Positions 9,257 through 19,578 of a stretch of 64,000 nt of DNA are shown here, in pieces. The stretch covers positions 3,183 to 67,182 of the forward strand of contig DATKCA010000283.1 in assembly GCA_035544675.1 (NCBI GenBank). Direction: 5' to 3'. The notes under the pieces are model-generated. The model made no database searches and was not told the origin of the DNA. It saw only the letters and a list, made by a program, of their open reading frames with translations. How positions within the stretch are numbered: position 1 is the first letter of the stretch; each line of letters begins with the position of its first letter. The DNA is from DATKCA01 sp035544675. GTDB taxonomy: Bacteria > Acidobacteriota > Thermoanaerobaculia > Gp7-AA8. A program made the translations under genes and the position numbers.

Positions 9257-10477
9257 ATGCGGAAACCAGCCTTCATCCTGCTCGCTGCTCTCTCCCTCAT
9301 ACTCATGGGCTGCCCGCCGAAGGGCGAAGTCGGTCAGGCTGCGGGCGGAGGGGACGGCGAGATCCTCGTAGGCGAGTACGGCTCCCTGACCGGCTCGGAG
9401 GCTACGTTCGGCCAGTCCACGCACAACGGGATCATGATGGCGATCGACGAGGTCAACGTCGCCGGCGGCGTCAACGGACGCACGATCAGAGTTCGGACCG
9501 AGGATGACCAGTCCAGGGCGGAGGAGGCGGCCAATGCGGTCTCGAAGCTGATCTCCCAGGACGGCGTCGTGGCCGTGCTTGGTGAGGTGGCGTCGTCGAA
9601 CTCGCTCGCGGCCGCTCCGATCTGCCAGTCGAACAAGATCCCGATGATCACGCCGTCCTCGACCAACCCGACTGTGACGGAGAAGGGCGACTACATTTTC
9701 CGGATGTGCTTCCTGGACTCCTATCAGGGCGAGTCGATGGCCGGCTATCTCACCAGGCAGCTGGGGATGAAGACGGCGGCGATTCTCATCGATGTCAAGA
9801 GCGATTACTCGACAGGCCTGGCGAACTTCTTCGAGCGCGCCTTCATCGCCAACGGCGGCCGCATCGTCGGCAAGCAGAGCTACGCGAAGGGCGATAACGA
9901 CTTCCGCTCGCAGCTCACCGCGCTGCGGGCCACGAATCCCCAGGTGCTCTTCATCCCCGGCTACTACAACGACATCGGCCAGATCGCCATCCAGGCCCGC
10001 GACCTCGGCATGAGGATGCCGCTGGCCGGCGGCGACGGATGGGAGTCGCCCAAGCTGATCGAGATCGGCGGCAAGGCGCTGGAAGGCTCCTTCTACTCGA
10101 ACCATTACTTCGCGGGTGATACCGCGCCGGTCGTACGCGACTTCGTCGAGAAGTACAGGGAGCGTTTCGGACAGACGCCTGACGCGCTGGCAGCGCTCGG
10201 GTACGACGCGGCCAAGGTACTGGCCGACTCGTTGAAACGCGCGGGAAGCACCGATGGCCCGGCCATTCGCGACGCCATCGCATCGACCAAGGGGTTCGAA
10301 GGGGTCACCGGGTCCATCACGCTCGGTCCGGACCGCAATCCGCTCGGGAAGAAGCTGGTCATCGTGGAGATCCGGAACGGCCAGCTGACGCTCAAGGACA
10401 CGGTCGAGCCGGCTGGCGCCGCGGCGCCCGCCGCGGCGACGACGACCACTGCGGCTGCAGCGACGAGCGGCTCGTAG
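9257..10477 (+). CDS. livK: Branched-chain amino-acid ABC transporter, substrate-binding lipoprotein
   Basis: A 406-residue periplasmic binding protein of the Leu/Ile/Val family (type I periplasmic fold). The N-terminus MRKPAFILLAALSLILMGC ends in a lipobox (LMGC), so it is a membrane-anchored lipoprotein. Family segments include GEYGSLTGSEATFGQSTHNGI and GGDGWESPK. The C-terminal 25 residues are an unusual Ala/Thr-rich low-complexity tail after the folded domain. It is the first gene of a five-gene transporter operon with a gap of only 16 nt to livH. The true ligand could be an amino acid, amide or other small carboxylate. Confidence 0.93.
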   Translation: MRKPAFILLAALSLILMGCPPKGEVGQAAGGGDGEILVGEYGSLTGSEATFGQSTHNGIMMAIDEVNVAGGVNGRTIRVRTEDDQSRAEEAANAVSKLISQDGVVAVLGEVASSNSLAAAPICQSNKIPMITPSSTNPTVTEKGDYIFRMCFLDSYQGESMAGYLTRQLGMKTAAILIDVKSDYSTGLANFFERAFIANGGRIVGKQSYAKGDNDFRSQLTALRATNPQVLFIPGYYNDIGQIAIQARDLGMRMPLAGGDGWESPKLIEIGGKALEGSFYSNHYFAGDTAPVVRDFVEKYRERFGQTPDALAALGYDAAKVLADSLKRAGSTDGPAIRDAIASTKGFEGVTGSITLGPDRNPLGKKLVIVEIRNGQLTLKDTVEPAGAAAPAAATTTTAAAATSGS

Positions 10478-10493
10478 GGGGCCGCTCGAATCG

Positions 10494-11405
10494 ATGCAGA
10501 CGCTCTTACAGAACCTGCTCAACGGGATCGCCGCCGGCTCCATCTACGCCCTGATCGCGCTCGGCTACACGATGGTGTACGGCATCCTGAAGCTGATCAA
10601 TTTCGCCCACGGCGACATCTTCATGCTGGGCTCGTTCGCCGGCTACTACGGCGGACGCTATCTGGCCGGCAAAGTGGTGGGCGACTCGGTGGCCAGCGTC
10701 GGCAGCGCCGCGCTGGTCCTGATCCTGTCGATGCTCATCTGCGGTCTGTTCGGCTATCTCAACGAGAGGATCGCGTACAGGCCGTTGCGGAACGCTCCGC
10801 GGATCGCGTCGCTGATCACGGCCATCGGCGTGTCGTTCTTTCTCGAGTATGGCGGTCAGATGGTGTTCGGCCCCGACCCGAAGTTCTTCCCCACGCTGAT
10901 CGAGAAACGGATCATCAACATCGGGGGCATCACCACCACGAACTACCAGCTCATCGTCCTGATCGTGGCCCTGGCGTTCATGGCCCTGCTGCAGTACGTG
11001 GTGTACGGCACCAAGTTCGGGCGGGCCATGCGGGCCGTGTCGTACAACTACGAGACGGCGTCGCTGATGGGAATCCCCACCGACCGGATCATCTCGATGA
11101 CGTTCATCATCGGATCGATGCTGGCCGGGGTGGCCGGCATCCTCTACGGGCTGTCGTATCCGAAGATCGATCCGCTCATGGGCATCATGCCCGGCCTCAA
11201 GGCATTCGTGGCCGCGGTGCTGGGCGGGATCGGCAACGTGCCTGGCGCGATGGTGGGCGGACTCATCATCGGCGTCGTGGAGGCGTTCGTGGGAGGGAGC
11301 CCGTTCTCGAGTTATCGCGACGCCATCGCCTTCGTGATCCTGATCGTGATCCTGCTCTTCCGGCCGAGCGGGCTGTTCGGGAAGTATCAGGCCGAGAAAG
11401 TCTGA
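10494..11405 (+). CDS. livH: Branched-chain amino-acid ABC transporter permease LivH
   Basis: A 303-residue inner-membrane permease with about eight hydrophobic helices. The N-terminus (LLNGIAAGSIYALIALGYTMVYGILKLINFAHGD) is the LivH signature, and GLKAFVAAVLGGIGNVPGAMVGG is the permease loop that contacts the ATPases. It forms the translocation path together with LivM. Length and order match the family. Confidence 0.95.
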   Translation: MQTLLQNLLNGIAAGSIYALIALGYTMVYGILKLINFAHGDIFMLGSFAGYYGGRYLAGKVVGDSVASVGSAALVLILSMLICGLFGYLNERIAYRPLRNAPRIASLITAIGVSFFLEYGGQMVFGPDPKFFPTLIEKRIINIGGITTTNYQLIVLIVALAFMALLQYVVYGTKFGRAMRAVSYNYETASLMGIPTDRIISMTFIIGSMLAGVAGILYGLSYPKIDPLMGIMPGLKAFVAAVLGGIGNVPGAMVGGLIIGVVEAFVGGSPFSSYRDAIAFVILIVILLFRPSGLFGKYQAEKV

Positions 11406-11411
11406 ACATTG

Positions 11412-12515
11412 ATGAAACGCCTTCCCTGGTGGCTCCGCGACCTGATCTTCCTCTGCGGCCTGATCGTGGTCCTGCTCGGCGCCACCTACGCGCTCAGCTA
11501 CGCGGAGTCGTATTACCCGGCCATGCGGTACTACCACCGCATCCTGGTGATGATGGGGATCAACATCGGGCTGGCCGTGTCGCTGAACATCATCAACGGT
11601 CACGCCGGGCAGTTCTCGCTCGGGCACGCCGGCTTCATGGCCATCGGGGCGTATTTCGCCTCGTTCCTGACGGTGTTCTATTTCGGGCCGTACGTGGACA
11701 AGTTCTCCGAAGGGACGATGACGCACTGGATCCTGCAGAATGCGCTGCTCGTCGTGGCGGTGATCGCGGCGGGAGGGCTCGCCGCCATCGCGGGGTACAT
11801 CGTCGGTCTGCCGTCGCTGCGGCTGCGCGGCGACTACCTGGCCATCGTGACGCTCGGCTTCGGGGAGATCATCCGCGTGCTCATCCTCAACATCGACAAG
11901 GTCGGCGCTGCGCGCGGCCTCTCCGGCATCCCGGAGTGGAGCAACCTGTTCTGGGTGTTCTTCTTTTCCGCGATCACCATCCTCATCTCCGTGCGCCTGG
12001 TGAACTCGTCGGTGGGACGCGCCTTCCTGGCCATTCGCGAAGACGAGATCGCAGCCGAGGCCATGGGGGTGGACACCACGCGGTACAAGGTGAAGGCGTT
12101 CATCATCGGCTCGTGCCTGGCCGGAGTGGCGGGAGGGCTGTTCGCGCACTACACGCCGGCGTACCTGAACCCGACGATGTTCACGTTCATCCGCTCGTTC
12201 GAAGTCGTGGCCATGGTCGTCCTGGGCGGACTGGGCTCGATCAGCGGGTCGGTCCTGGCGGCGATCATCCTCACGTTCCTGCCGGAAGGGCTGCGGAACG
12301 TCAAGGAGTTCATCCCCGGCGGGCGCGATCCGCGCATGGTGATCTACGCGCTCATGCTGATCATCCTGATGCTCACCCGGCCGCAGGGGCTGCTGGGGCG
12401 CCGCGAGCTGTGGGACATCCTGGCCCGGCGCAAGGACACGGTCGCCAAAGACCCGCGCGACGATGACGCCGGCGGCGACAAGCTCGATCGCGACTCCGGG
12501 CCTCCGGTGACATGA
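11412..12515 (+). CDS. livM: Branched-chain amino-acid ABC transporter permease LivM
   Basis: A 367-residue second permease. Family segments are NIINGHAGQFSLGHAGFMAIGAY, LRLRGDYLAIVTLGFGEIIR and LGGLGSISGSVLAA. The ATG at 11412 is preferred over the TTG three bases earlier. The hydrophilic C-terminal tail of about 30 residues (KDPRDDDAGGDKLDRD) is charged and probably cytoplasmic. The stop overlaps the livG start by 4 nt. Confidence 0.94.
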   Translation: MKRLPWWLRDLIFLCGLIVVLLGATYALSYAESYYPAMRYYHRILVMMGINIGLAVSLNIINGHAGQFSLGHAGFMAIGAYFASFLTVFYFGPYVDKFSEGTMTHWILQNALLVVAVIAAGGLAAIAGYIVGLPSLRLRGDYLAIVTLGFGEIIRVLILNIDKVGAARGLSGIPEWSNLFWVFFFSAITILISVRLVNSSVGRAFLAIREDEIAAEAMGVDTTRYKVKAFIIGSCLAGVAGGLFAHYTPAYLNPTMFTFIRSFEVVAMVVLGGLGSISGSVLAAIILTFLPEGLRNVKEFIPGGRDPRMVIYALMLIILMLTRPQGLLGRRELWDILARRKDTVAKDPRDDDAGGDKLDRDSGPPVT

Positions 12516-13302
12516 TGGCTGGCGATCAACCGATTCTCGAGGCCAGCAGCGTCACGATCCGCTTCGGCGGACTGACCGCGGTGTCCGACTTCAACATGGA
12601 CATCCGTCCGCACGAGCTGGTCGGCCTCATCGGCCCGAACGGCGCGGGCAAGACCACGATCTTCAACATGCTCACCGGCGTGTACAAGCCCACTGAAGGT
12701 GAGATCAAAATCGCAGGCCAGTCCACCCGCGGCTTCAAGCCCTATCAGATCACCAGCCTCGGCGTGGCCAGGACGTTCCAGAACATCCGGCTGTTCAAGG
12801 ACCTCTCCGTCCTGGACAACGTGAGGATCGGCGGCCACATCCACTACAAGTACGCCGGGACCGTGGCCGTTCTGCACACCAACCGGTTTCACGAGGCGGA
12901 GAGCGTGGCGGAAGAAGAGGCCCTTCGCCTGCTCGAGATCTTCGGCCTGCGCAGCCGCGCGCACTACAACGCCAAGAACCTCCCGTACGGCGATCAGCGG
13001 CGCCTCGAGATCGCCCGGGCCCTGGCCGTGCGCCCGAAGCTGCTGCTCCTCGACGAGCCTGCCGCGGGCCTGAACACCGGCGAGACGCTGGAGCTGATGA
13101 ACAAGATCCACGAGATCCGCGACCGCTTCGGCCTGGCCATTCTCCTCATCGAGCACAACATGGAGCTGGTCATGGGGATCTGCGAGCGCATCGTCGTCCT
13201 CAGCTTCGGCAAGACGATCGCGCAGGGGCCCCCGGATGCGATCCGCAGCGACCCCACCGTCATCGAGGCATACCTCGGCGAGCCGATGGAGGCGGCCGGG
13301 CT

Positions 13303-13306
<4 letters not shown>
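12512..13306 (+). CDS. livG: Branched-chain amino-acid ABC transporter ATP-binding protein LivG
   Basis: A 264-residue cytoplasmic ATPase. Walker A is GPNGAGKTT and Walker B LLLLDEPAAGLN. The signature loop is LPYGDQRRLEIARAL, the LivG variant of LSGGQ. FQNIRLFKDLSVLDNV is the Q-loop region. Two ATGs are adjacent, the first overlapping the livM stop. It pairs with LivF to drive transport. Confidence 0.95.
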
Positions 13307-14013
<707 letters not shown>

Positions 14014-14070
14014 GCCGGACCCGGAACCCTATTTGCACTGCCCGTTACAGATTCGGCAGAGGAGACTGAT

Positions 14071-15927
14071 ATGCGCTTCTTTCTAAATACTTTTGTGATC
14101 ATGGGGTTACTCATCACGGCATCGCCGGCTGATGCGCAGCAGGTCACGACTCGCGAGCAGTTGGCTCAGGCGCAGCTGAACCTGCTCCTGCAGGCTCAGC
14201 AGGTACTGTCGGCTGCCGAGACAGCCGGGGCGGCCTCGCTGGCGCGCGCGCTCTACGATGACGCTCAGTGGCGTGCGCGGTTCGCACAGGAGAACTGGAA
14301 CGCGGACAAGCGTGAAGCCCGCGAGAACGCTCGCCTTCGAGCTTCCGAGGCGCTGTGGGCGGGACGGGCGGCGCTGGCCAGAACGCAGTGGCTCAGCACG
14401 AACGCGGCAATCCGCAATCTGCAGTCGGACATCACGCGGTTCGGCGGCCGTTCGGACCTGGTGGTGGAGGATGAGCCGGCCTCTCTGGAGTTCGTCCGCG
14501 GGACCTCGACGCGCCAGCGCATCGACACGGCGCAGGCGTGGATCGACCGGGCCAAGTCGGCCGGAGCCGAGAGCATGGCCGGGAACGACCTGGCCAGCGC
14601 CACGGAGAACCTGCAGACGGCCCGGACGATCACGCGCGGCAATCGCGAGAGCGAGACGGCCGATCACCTGGCGTATGTCGCCGAGATGATCGGGCGCCGC
14701 GGCTACTACCTGGCCCGGTCGTCAGAAGCGTCCCGCGCTCTTCCGCCAGTTCAGCTCGAGCGCACGCGTCTCGCGCAGGCGGCCAGTGAGGCGGCAGCCG
14801 CGACCGAGCGCGCGCAGCGCGAAGAAGCGCAGCGGCAGGCCACAGCGCTGCAGCAGCAGCTCGCGGCCGAACAGGCCAACCGGCAGGCGCAGTCGGGCGA
14901 GCTGGATCGCCTCCGCCAGCAGGTCGAGGAGAACCGGCTGATGATGGATACGCGCGTCCTGCAGGACCGCGTCGCGCGTGAGGAAGCCGAACGGCGGCTC
15001 GACGAGGCCATCATGCGGTACCAGGCCGCGCTGACGAACGCGAGCACCGTCGAGGCGGAGAACCTCCGCCGGCAGGTCGAGGACCAGCAGATCGCCCTTC
15101 GCGCCATCCAGGAGCGCGAGCGCCTCAACGAGCAGAACCTGTCGGCCGAGATCGAGCGGCTGCGCATGGAGCTGCAGACCGTTCAGAACCGGGGCACCGC
15201 GAATGCTCAGGCGCTGGCCGAGCGACAGACCGAGCTGCAGCGGCGCGAAGAGGAGTTCCAGCGCCTCCGCCGCGAACGTGAAGCCGATCTCGCCGCGCGC
15301 ATGCAGGTGGAGCAGCAGCAGCAGGCCGCCATCACCGAAGCGCAGCGCCGCCGCCAGGAGGCGGAGATGCAGGCGCAGCAGCTGCGCATGCAGGTCGAGG
15401 CCGTCCAGCAGCAGCAGCAGCAGACGCAAGCCGAGCTGGAGAGAGCGCGCCAGACGGCGCAGACCACACAGGCTGAGCTCGAGCGCGCCCGCACCGAACT
15501 GGCCGTGCGCGAGGCCGAGACGCGGCGCCTCCGCCTGCAGCAGGAGCTGGCCCGCCTGGCCACGACACGCACCGACCAGCGCGGCCTCATCGTCACGCTG
15601 CCGGGCATCTTCTTCGACTCCGGGAAGAGCCAGCTCACGCCCGGCGCGCGCAACACGCTGACCCGGATCGCTGACCAGCTGAAGCCCGACGCCTCGGTGC
15701 GCATCGCCGTGGAAGGCCACACCGACAGCGTCGGATCGGATGCCATGAATCAGGAGTTGTCGGAGAAACGGGCGGCCGCCGTCCGGGACTTTCTCCTCGC
15801 CGCCGGCATCCCGGCCGATCGTCTCAGCGCCAGCGGCCGCGGCGAAGCAGTCCCGGTCGCGTCCAACAACACCGCCTCCGGCCGCCAGCAGAACCGGCGG
15901 GTGGAGCTGATCATTACGAACATGTAA
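14071..15927 (+). CDS. OmpA-family outer-membrane/peptidoglycan-binding protein with long coiled coil
   Basis: A 618-residue exported protein. Signal peptide residues 1-22 end in ADA|QQ. A DUF4398-like N-terminal part (about 25-230) is followed by a very Gln/Glu/Arg-rich heptad region of about 260 residues that must form a long coiled coil, with poly-Gln runs. The C-terminal OmpA domain (about 505-618) has FDSGKSQLTPGARNTL, EGHTDSVGSDAMNQELSEKRA and NRRVELII, the signature for binding diaminopimelate in peptidoglycan. It probably spans the periplasm as a tether. The ATG has a GAGGAGA ribosome site. It is 57 nt after livF but is probably an independent unit. Confidence 0.88.
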   Translation: MRFFLNTFVIMGLLITASPADAQQVTTREQLAQAQLNLLLQAQQVLSAAETAGAASLARALYDDAQWRARFAQENWNADKREARENARLRASEALWAGRAALARTQWLSTNAAIRNLQSDITRFGGRSDLVVEDEPASLEFVRGTSTRQRIDTAQAWIDRAKSAGAESMAGNDLASATENLQTARTITRGNRESETADHLAYVAEMIGRRGYYLARSSEASRALPPVQLERTRLAQAASEAAAATERAQREEAQRQATALQQQLAAEQANRQAQSGELDRLRQQVEENRLMMDTRVLQDRVAREEAERRLDEAIMRYQAALTNASTVEAENLRRQVEDQQIALRAIQERERLNEQNLSAEIERLRMELQTVQNRGTANAQALAERQTELQRREEEFQRLRREREADLAARMQVEQQQQAAITEAQRRRQEAEMQAQQLRMQVEAVQQQQQQTQAELERARQTAQTTQAELERARTELAVREAETRRLRLQQELARLATTRTDQRGLIVTLPGIFFDSGKSQLTPGARNTLTRIADQLKPDASVRIAVEGHTDSVGSDAMNQELSEKRAAAVRDFLLAAGIPADRLSASGRGEAVPVASNNTASGRQQNRRVELIITNM

Positions 15928-15936
15928 CCCATCAGG

Positions 15937-16022
15937 GGGCCTCGGGCCTCAGGAAGCCGCCGCTCATCCAGCGATCGGTTCTCCCGAGGCCCGAGGCCCG
16001 AGGCCTAAGGCCCGAGGCCTAA
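15937..16022. repeat. Inverted heptamer array (GGCCTCR / CCGAGGC)
   Basis: GGGCCTCGGGCCTC at 15937-15950 pairs perfectly with GAGGCCCGAGGCCC at 15986-15999 (14 bp, 35-nt loop). Further CCGAGGC and CCTAAGG units run on to 16022. It lies in the 137-bp gap between the OmpA-like gene and the next gene, directly after the stop. It probably works as a terminator or mRNA-stabilising hairpin. Related arrays occur at 16945-17150, 29255, 32712, 36897 and 42352. Confidence 0.8.
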
Positions 16023-16064
16023 CCTTTCCCCCTCCCTTCCGTCTATTAGCGCAACGGAGGGTTC

Positions 16065-16940
16065 ATGCGACGACTTTTCATCCTTTCTCTACTGGCGCTG
16101 ATCGTGGCGGCACCGGCCTACTCCTGGGGGCGGCACGGTGGCGGCGTGTCGATCTCGATCGACGACGGCGACGTGACCGATTGTGGCGATCTGCGCATCC
16201 GGTTCGGCGGCGAGCGCGCCCACGTCCTCACCGAAGAGGTTTCGGTTGCCGGCGTCCGCTCGCTGCGCGTCCGCAGCGCGCGACAGGGCGGGATCCGCGT
16301 GACGGGCTGGTCCGGCAGCAGCTACTCGGTCCAGGCCTGCAAGGCGGTTGCTGACGGCGTGAATCCGGCCGACATCCGCGTCACGTTCTCCGGCAGCGAG
16401 CTTTCGGCCACCGGACCGGACGGCGGAGATTGGGTCGTCTATTTCCTGGTGCGCGCCCCGCGCGGGGCGACACTCGACCTCGACTCGACGAACGGGCCGG
16501 TCTCTCTCGACTCGGTCGACGGGACGGTCACCGCGCGCGTGACGAACGGTCCGCTGTCGCTCCGAAACACCTCGGGCCGCGTCGACGCCTCGTCCACGAA
16601 CGGTCCGATCAGCATCGCCGGTGGCGGTGGGGAAGTGAAGGCCCAGGCCACCAACGGTCCGCTGTCGGTGAAGCTGGAGGGCTCCGGGTGGAACGGCACG
16701 CTCGACGCGTCGACGAAGAACGGTCCGGTGTCGCTCAAGCTCCCGCGCGGGTATCGCTCGGGCGTGGTCCTGGAGTCTCGCGGCCGCGGTCCCATCACCT
16801 GCCGCGCCGATGACTGCCGCCTCAACTCGCTCTTCGACGGCGAAGACGATGAGCCGCGACGAATCCAGCTCGGTTCCGGTCCCCAGAACATTCACCTGTC
16901 GACCGTCAACGGTCCAGTCAGCGTGAAGAACGCCGAGTAG
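16065..16940 (+). CDS. Exported DUF4097-like beta-repeat protein
   Basis: A 291-residue protein with a signal peptide (residues 1-21, ending PAYS|WG) and a strong AACGGAGGG ribosome site. Residues about 135-235 contain five to six repeats of about 20 residues, each with (T/K)NGP(V/L/I)S (TNGPVSL, TNGPLSL, TNGPISI, TNGPLSV, KNGPVSL), and a last copy near the C-terminus (VNGPVSV). This is the pattern of DUF4097/DUF4098 beta-strand repeats, which stack into a solenoid. Such proteins are common and poorly understood in Acidobacteriota-type genomes and are thought to sit at the cell surface or in the periplasm. No catalytic motif is visible. Confidence 0.75.
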   Translation: MRRLFILSLLALIVAAPAYSWGRHGGGVSISIDDGDVTDCGDLRIRFGGERAHVLTEEVSVAGVRSLRVRSARQGGIRVTGWSGSSYSVQACKAVADGVNPADIRVTFSGSELSATGPDGGDWVVYFLVRAPRGATLDLDSTNGPVSLDSVDGTVTARVTNGPLSLRNTSGRVDASSTNGPISIAGGGGEVKAQATNGPLSVKLEGSGWNGTLDASTKNGPVSLKLPRGYRSGVVLESRGRGPITCRADDCRLNSLFDGEDDEPRRIQLGSGPQNIHLSTVNGPVSVKNAE

Positions 16941-17179
16941 ATCGGCCTTGGGGTTAGCCGTCAGGCCTTAGGGGAGCCGGTCTCCTAAGGCCTGAGGAAC
17001 CTCTGCGTAAGCTCTGCGTCCTCTGTGACTCTGTGGTTTGACGTCAACCACAGAGTCACAGAGATCACAAAGTTGCGCAGAGGCTCCCTAAGGCCTAAGG
17101 ACTAAGGACCAAGGCCTAAGGACTAAGGCCGTCTAACGCCGAGCGTCTAACGCCTGAAGTCACCCTTTACAATGACGCG
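16941..17179. repeat. Nested palindromic intergenic region with heptamer units and the second 18-bp inverted repeat
   Basis: No gene is visible in these 239 bp. In the middle, CTCTGTGACTCTGTGGTT (17021-17038) pairs with its complement at 17046-17063. Outside it, CCTCTGCG (from 17001) pairs with CGCAGAGG (17076-17083). Outside that, CCTAAGG/CCTGAGG-type units lie on both sides (16963-16997 and 17086-17130), again roughly inverted. The whole region could fold into one long stem. A TACAAT (17168-17173) sits 6 nt before the GTG of the permease and is a possible -10 box. Confidence 0.75.
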
Positions 17180-18508
17180 GTGTCCGTTCCGGCCCAGCTC
17201 GGCACCCGGAGGCTCGTCACAGTTCTCGGCGTCACCTTCGGCGTAGCCGTCTCGGTCGGCAACACCGTCGGGGCTGGAATTCTGCGGGCGCCGGGCGAAA
17301 TCGCGGCGTATCTTCCGGAGTTCTGGCCCTTTCTGGCCATCTGGCTGGCCGGCGGGATCTATGCGCTGCTCGGCGCGAACGCGCTCTCCGAGCTGGCCAC
17401 GCTCGTCCCGCGGTCGGGGGGCCAATACGTCTTCGTGCGGCGCGGCCTCGGCGACTACGCCGGCTTCGTGGTCGGCTGGAGCGACTGGATCTCCACCTGC
17501 GGGACTACGGCCCTGGTCGGCCTGGTGCTCGGTGAGTACCTGGTCGGACTCGTTCCCGAGCTGCGCGCGTACGAGTTCGTGGCCCTGGTCATCGTGATCA
17601 TGCTCACGACCGTGCAGTGGGCGGGGGTGCGGTGGGGTGGCGCGGCGCAGAACGTCACGACGGTTCTCAAAGGCGTCGCGCTTCTCTTCTTCGTGGGAGC
17701 CTGTTTCTACTTCGGAACACGCAATCCGGCCGCGGCCGCGCTTCAGGTGGACCGGGAGACCACGATGCTGCTGGCCGTCATCCTCTCGATGCAGGCGGTG
17801 ATCTACACCTACGACGGATGGACGGCGCCGATCTACTTTTCGGAAGAGATCAAGGACCCGGGCCGGAACATCCCGCGGGCGATGTTCAGCGGCCTGGCCG
17901 TCGTCATCGTCGTGTATCTGCTCGTCAACATCGGCTTCGCACGGGTGGTGCCGCTGCCGACTCTGGCCGGTGAGAAGCTCGCCGCCGCGGCGGTCGCGCA
18001 GCACATGTTCGGGATCAACGGCGACACGGTTCTGCGGCTCGTGGCGGTGTTGATCCTGTTCAGCGCGGTGAATGCGAACGTGCTGATGGCGCCGCGCGTC
18101 GTCTACGCGATGAGCAACGACCGTCTGTTCTGGCACGGGGCGTCGGAGGTGAACCGGGGCGGTACACCGGACATCGCGCTGCTGCTCAGCAGCATTCTGG
18201 CCGGCGCGTTCATCGTGACGGGAACGTTCCAGACCGTCATCGGAAAGCTGGCCTTTTTCTTCGTCGCCAACTACACGCTCTCGTTCATCACGCTGTTCGT
18301 GCTGCGCCGCCGCGAGCCCGCCGTCCAGCGTCCGTACCGCGCCTGGGGACATCCGCTGACCACCGGGCTGGCCCTGGTCTCGTCGATCGCGTTTCTCATC
18401 GGATCCGCGCTCTCCGACACGGCCAACACGCTCTGGGCGGTGGTCATCCTCTTTCTGAGCTACCCCGTCTATCTGTTGATCTCCCGGCGCGGTAGAGTGC
18501 CATCGTGA
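17180..18508 (+). CDS. APC-family amino-acid permease
   Basis: A 442-residue integral membrane transporter of the amino-acid/polyamine/organocation superfamily with about 12 TM helices. The N-terminal FGVAVSVGNTVGAGILRAPGEIA is the unwound helix-1 substrate site. SELATLVPRSGGQYVFVRRGLG and VIYTYDGWTAPIYFSEEIKDPGRNIPRAM are family signatures. The GTG start has no Shine-Dalgarno but a TACAAT box just upstream, so it may be leaderless. Its stop overlaps the GTG of the Rieske oxygenase by 4 nt, which suggests that it imports the substrate of that enzyme (amino acid or quaternary amine). Confidence 0.88.
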   Translation: MSVPAQLGTRRLVTVLGVTFGVAVSVGNTVGAGILRAPGEIAAYLPEFWPFLAIWLAGGIYALLGANALSELATLVPRSGGQYVFVRRGLGDYAGFVVGWSDWISTCGTTALVGLVLGEYLVGLVPELRAYEFVALVIVIMLTTVQWAGVRWGGAAQNVTTVLKGVALLFFVGACFYFGTRNPAAAALQVDRETTMLLAVILSMQAVIYTYDGWTAPIYFSEEIKDPGRNIPRAMFSGLAVVIVVYLLVNIGFARVVPLPTLAGEKLAAAAVAQHMFGINGDTVLRLVAVLILFSAVNANVLMAPRVVYAMSNDRLFWHGASEVNRGGTPDIALLLSSILAGAFIVTGTFQTVIGKLAFFFVANYTLSFITLFVLRRREPAVQRPYRAWGHPLTTGLALVSSIAFLIGSALSDTANTLWAVVILFLSYPVYLLISRRGRVPS

Positions 18509-19578
18509 CCTGGTCCTTCGATCCGCGGCTGGCGCGAGCCTCCACGATTCCCTCCGGCTACTACACCGATCCGGACGTGCTCCGCCTGGAGAAGCGGAAC
18601 ATCTTCGAGAAGACGTGGCAGCTCGTCGGGAGCGCCGAGCAGGTATCCGAGCCCGGCCGCTACTTCACAGCAGTGATCGGCGATGAGCCCGTGCTGATCA
18701 CGCGGAGCGGCGACGGCGCGATTCAGGCGATGTCGAACGTCTGCCGTCACCGCGCCGGTCCCGTGGCCAGGGGGGAGGGAAAGCGCAGCTCGATCCAGTG
18801 CCGCTACCACGGCTGGACGTACTCCCTCGACGGCCATCTGCTCGGCACTCCGGAGATGGACGGCATCGAGTGTTTCGATCGCTCGGAGATCGCCCTGCCG
18901 CGATTCCGCGCCGAGGAGTGGAACGGGCTCCTCTTCGTGACCCTCGACCCCGGCGCCCCCTCACTCCTGGAGTGCTTCGGCGGTCTCGCGGACGACATGC
19001 CGAAGAACGACTTCAGCGGCTTCCGCCTCGCCGCGCGCAAGGAGTGGGAGCTCGCGTGCAACTGGAAGGTGTACGTCGACAACTACCTCGAGGGCTATCA
19101 CATCCCGATCGTGCATCCCGGTCTGTTTCGCGAGCTCGACTATCCGAATTACCGCACCGAGACGAAGGGAAGCCATTCCATTCAGTTCGCGCCGGCGAAG
19201 GAAGGGCGCATCAGGCTCGTGGAGGGGCGAGAGAGCGAGGTCCGCTACTTCTGGCTTTACCCCAACCTGATGTTGAACGTCTATCCGGACAACTTCTCCA
19301 CGAACCTGATCGTGCCGCTGGATCACGCGCGGACCCGGACCGTGTTCGAGTGGTACTTCCGGGACCCCGAATCGAAGCGCGTGAAGGACGAGCTTGCCGA
19401 GACCGTGGCGTTCAGCGATGAGATTCAGCTGGAGGACATCGAGATCTGCCAGGACGTGCAGCGCGGCCTGCAGTCGTCGACCTACGAGAGCGGGCGCTAT
19501 TCGCCGGTGCGTGAGAACGGCGTCCATCACTTTCACGGGCTGTACGCCGCTTCGATGGAGCTCCGGCGGGAGGAATGA
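18505..19578 (+). CDS. Rieske non-haem iron oxygenase, alpha subunit
   Basis: A 357-residue mononuclear-iron oxygenase. The Rieske cluster is CRH (about residues 75-77) with CRYH 16 residues later. The catalytic iron site is in NWKVYVDNYLEGYHIPIVH, which gives the bridging Asp and two His; the third ligand is the Asp in EICQDVQRG. The sequence around DNYLEGYHIPIVH is closest in style to choline monooxygenase, glycine-betaine and carnitine oxygenases rather than benzoate-type dioxygenases, so a quaternary amine or amino-acid-like substrate is plausible. No reductase is encoded next to it. It is coupled by 4-nt overlaps to the permease and the GGDEF/EAL gene. Confidence 0.85.
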   Translation: MTWSFDPRLARASTIPSGYYTDPDVLRLEKRNIFEKTWQLVGSAEQVSEPGRYFTAVIGDEPVLITRSGDGAIQAMSNVCRHRAGPVARGEGKRSSIQCRYHGWTYSLDGHLLGTPEMDGIECFDRSEIALPRFRAEEWNGLLFVTLDPGAPSLLECFGGLADDMPKNDFSGFRLAARKEWELACNWKVYVDNYLEGYHIPIVHPGLFRELDYPNYRTETKGSHSIQFAPAKEGRIRLVEGRESEVRYFWLYPNLMLNVYPDNFSTNLIVPLDHARTRTVFEWYFRDPESKRVKDELAETVAFSDEIQLEDIEICQDVQRGLQSSTYESGRYSPVRENGVHHFHGLYAASMELRREE

